The notes below the pieces were generated by a model, which saw only the letters and a program-made list of their open reading frames with translations, searched no databases and was not told the DNA's origin. A stretch of 64,000 nucleotides of DNA from Amorphophallus konjac. Its lineage: Eukaryota; Streptophyta; Magnoliopsida; Alismatales; Araceae. Positions 61,549 to 64,000 of this stretch are shown here, piece by piece. Both the position numbers and the translations under genes were made by a program. The stretch spans positions 309,106,740 to 309,170,739 of the forward strand of contig CM040120.1 of NCBI GenBank assembly GCA_022559845.1, given 5' to 3'. Position 1 is the first letter of the stretch. The number at the start of each line of letters is the position of its first letter.

Positions 61549-64000
61549 ACATGTTAAGTGCTAAGATTACCATATATGAAGATATATACAAGACTACTTT
61601 CCGGAGAAGATATGGGCACTACGAATTCATGATAATGTCGTTCGGGTTAACTAATGCCCTAGTAGTATTTATGCAACTTATGAATAATGTCTTCAGGCCT
61701 TATCTCGACCGATTTGTGGCCATCTTCATTGATGATATTCTTATATACTCCAAGACTAAGGAGGAACATGAAGAACACTTAAGAATAACCTTGCAAATCC
61801 TAAGAGAGCATCAACTCTACGCAAAGCTTAGCAAGTGCGAGTTCTGACTAAAGGAGGTCTCTTTCCTCGGCCATATTATTTTAAAGGAAGGAATCGTTGT
61901 CGATCCTTCTAAGAAAGAAGCTGTTAAGAATTGGAGCCGACCGATGACCGTGTCCGAAGTTAGAAGTTTTCTAGGTCTGACTGGTTATTATAGGCGATTC
62001 ATTAAGAATTTCTCAAAAATCGATGTCCCTTTGAATAGACTTACAAGAAAGGAGAAGCCTTTTATATGGTCAAAGGATTGCGAAGAAAGTTTCCTAACTC
62101 TTAAAAATCATCTCACTACAGCCCCTATATTGGCACTGCCCGTTGAAGGTAGTGGCTTTGAAGTCTATACCGATGCATCTGGCATTGGCCTAGGATGCGT
62201 TCTTATGCAAAATGGTAAGGTAATTTGCTATTCTTCAAGGCAGTTAAAGTGTCATGAATAAAATTACCCCGTGCATGATCTAGAACTAGCTGCGGTTATA
62301 TTCGCCTTGAAAATCTGGCGACACTACTTCTATGGGGAGAAGTTCACTATATTTTCAAATCACAAAAGTCTGAAATACCTCTTCACCCAAAAGGAATTGA
62401 ACATGAGGCAACGCAGATGGTCGGAGTATCTCAAAGACTTCGACTTTACTATCCAATATCATCCAGGCAAAGCAAATGTTGTAGTCGACGCTCTTAGTAG
62501 AAGACCAATGACAACACTAGCAAGCATCAGGAAAGGTACGACTTATCTTATCAAGGATTTTGCTCGTTTGAATCTCGATGTTGATAAAGAAGAGGAAGGG
62601 TGTATAATTGCTAATATAAGGTCACAACCTACATTGATTGAAGATCTAGTCAAATTACAAGAAAATGACCCCACATTATGGAGATCAAGGCCAATATTGA
62701 TCAAAGGTCGGACTTCTCCATTTCAACTGATGGAAGATTATTGTTCAAAAATCGAATATGTGTGTTGGATCATACCGACACTAAGAAATTGATCATAGAA
62801 GAGGCTAATAAATTAAGGTATGCTACTCACCCTGGTGCTACCAAGATGTACCAAGATTTAAAAAGAAATTTCTAGTGGTCCAATATGAAAAGAGAAGTAG
62901 CAGACTTTGTATCTCGCTGTCTCACTTATCAGTAAGTAAAGGCGGAGCATTTAAAGCCCGTCGGGAAACTACATCCCTTGGATATTCCCGAGTGAAAATA
63001 GGAAAGTATAGGGATGGATTTCATCATGTGTTTACCTAAGACGAGAGGTGGACACGATGATACATGGGTGATTATAGACCGATTGACTAAATCTGCACAT
63101 TTTCTACCAATCAAAAGTCGATGGTCTGTGGATGTATTAGCAGCACTATACATGAAGAAAATTGTCAAAATATATGGTGTCCCTGTCACCATTATATCTC
63201 ACCGAGACCCTTGATTCACATCATAATTCTGGAAGGGTCTACAGCATTCATTAGGGACCCAACTTAACTTTAGCATAGCATTCCATCCACAAATTGATGG
63301 TCAGACTAAAAGAACCAATTAAGTAGTAGAAAATATGCTCAGGGCATGTGCTATTGATTTTGGAGGGAGTTGGCACGACCACTTGCCTCTAGTGGAATTC
63401 GCCTACAACAATAGCTACCAAGCTAGTATACAAATGGCACCGTTCAAGGCACTGTATGGAAGAAGTTGTCACTCACCTATATGTTGGAATGAAGTAGGAG
63501 AAAGGTAATTTCTCGACCCCGACATCATCAGGGATTCTACCGAGAAGATAAAGCTTCTTCGGGAGAGACTCCAGATGGCTCAAGACAGGTAAAAATCATA
63601 TGCTGATAACAGAAGGCGCGACATGGAATTCCACGTAGGAGACCACGTATTCCTTAAGGTTTCTCCGGGTCGAGGTATTCGAACATTCGGCATCAAAGGC
63701 AAGCTCACTTCAAGATTCATTGGCCCCTTTGAAATTCTTGAAAGGGTTGGTGAAGTCACTTATCGAATAGCTTTGCCCCCTCAATTAGCTGGAGTCCATG
63801 ATGTATTTCACGTCTCAATGATCATAAGGTATGTCCCCGATCCATTCCATGTCATAACTTATGACAACCTGGATATTAAAAAGGATTTGACGTATGAGCA
63901 AAGGCCAATCAAAATAATTGAACGAGAAGTACGTCAACTTCGGAATAAAACTATTCCCATGGTCAAAGTCCAATGGAGCAAATCTTGGCCACACGGAGCG
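61549..64000 (+). pseudogene. pol: Element F: Tekay/Del chromovirus pol (RT, RNase H, integrase), truncated both sides
   Basis: RT begins in the middle of the palm ([16 protein letters not shown], catalytic [10 protein letters not shown] near 61725). Fingers, protease and gag are absent. RNase [51 protein letters not shown]. Stops occur at 61845 and 62259, and the frame shifts near 62676. Integrase keeps ATHPGATKMYQDLKRNF, but the zinc module reads CLTYQ (second Cys lost). MDFIMCLP keeps the first catalytic Asp; the second is His in SHRDP, and the Glu is Lys in [18 protein letters not shown] and RIALPPQL are the C-terminal domain. The window ends about where the chromodomain should begin. Confidence 0.9.

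Overview
This window is intergenic DNA from a large, repeat-rich plant genome, most likely a flowering plant. I see no host gene, no tRNA or rRNA, and nothing bacterial. Almost every base from about 4.3 kb onward belongs to LTR retrotransposons of three plant lineages: Ty3/gypsy Tat/Ogre (A, B, C), Ty1/copia SIRE/Maximus (D), and Ty3/gypsy chromovirus Tekay/Del (E, F). They are nested in one another.

Layout. 1-2160 and 2161-4290 are LTR-like relics in opposite orientations (TATA boxes at 427 on + and 3628 on -), with no usable coding. Element B is an old Tat-type gag copy cut into three pieces (4291-4665, 29457-30690, 42620-43162) by two younger elements with exact target-site duplications. 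Element A (4666-29451, 24.8 kb, TSD GTCGG) is a giant Tat/Ogre-like element. Element D (30691-42614, 11.9 kb, TSD CTATA) is a SIRE-type copia element. Element C, a relative of B, has an LTR ending at 46952, a degraded gag-pro-RT-RNaseH-integrase and a tandemly repeated 3' region; it is broken at 57398 by E, a 4.0 kb Tekay-type LTR on the minus strand. E keeps only about 110 bp of its interior before it abuts F, a plus-strand Tekay pol without gag that runs off the window end.

The most unusual object is element A. Behind its integrase lie about 12 kb that carry a cluster of four related antisense genes (16926-26591). Three contain plant-mobile-domain (PMD) or related (DUF7745-like) sequence. 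Two of these, plus a PMD-less fourth, end in long coiled coils. Two of the four have several introns with GT..AG borders. Introns are missing precisely in a mosaic way between copies, as if spliced antisense RNA had been copied back. The best preserved copy (gene 2) has a TATA box preceded by the same GGNGGCGTCC dyad repeats that precede the TATA box of A's own LTR, at nearly the same distance (15 versus 14 nt). The element therefore seems to have put sense LTR transcription and antisense cargo transcription under one cis-module.

A second theme is that LTRs of unrelated families here (A, C, D, E and the relic at 2.2-4.3 kb) each carry their own array of short dyads or repeated words. In A, C, D and the relic this array lies just upstream of a TATA box.

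All retroelement reading frames are decayed by stop codons, mainly explainable as C-to-T or G-to-A changes, and by a few frameshifts. By eye the LTR pairs differ by about 2.7% in A and 1.4% in D, so A entered B before D did. Family names are from recall of conserved motifs; no database search was run.
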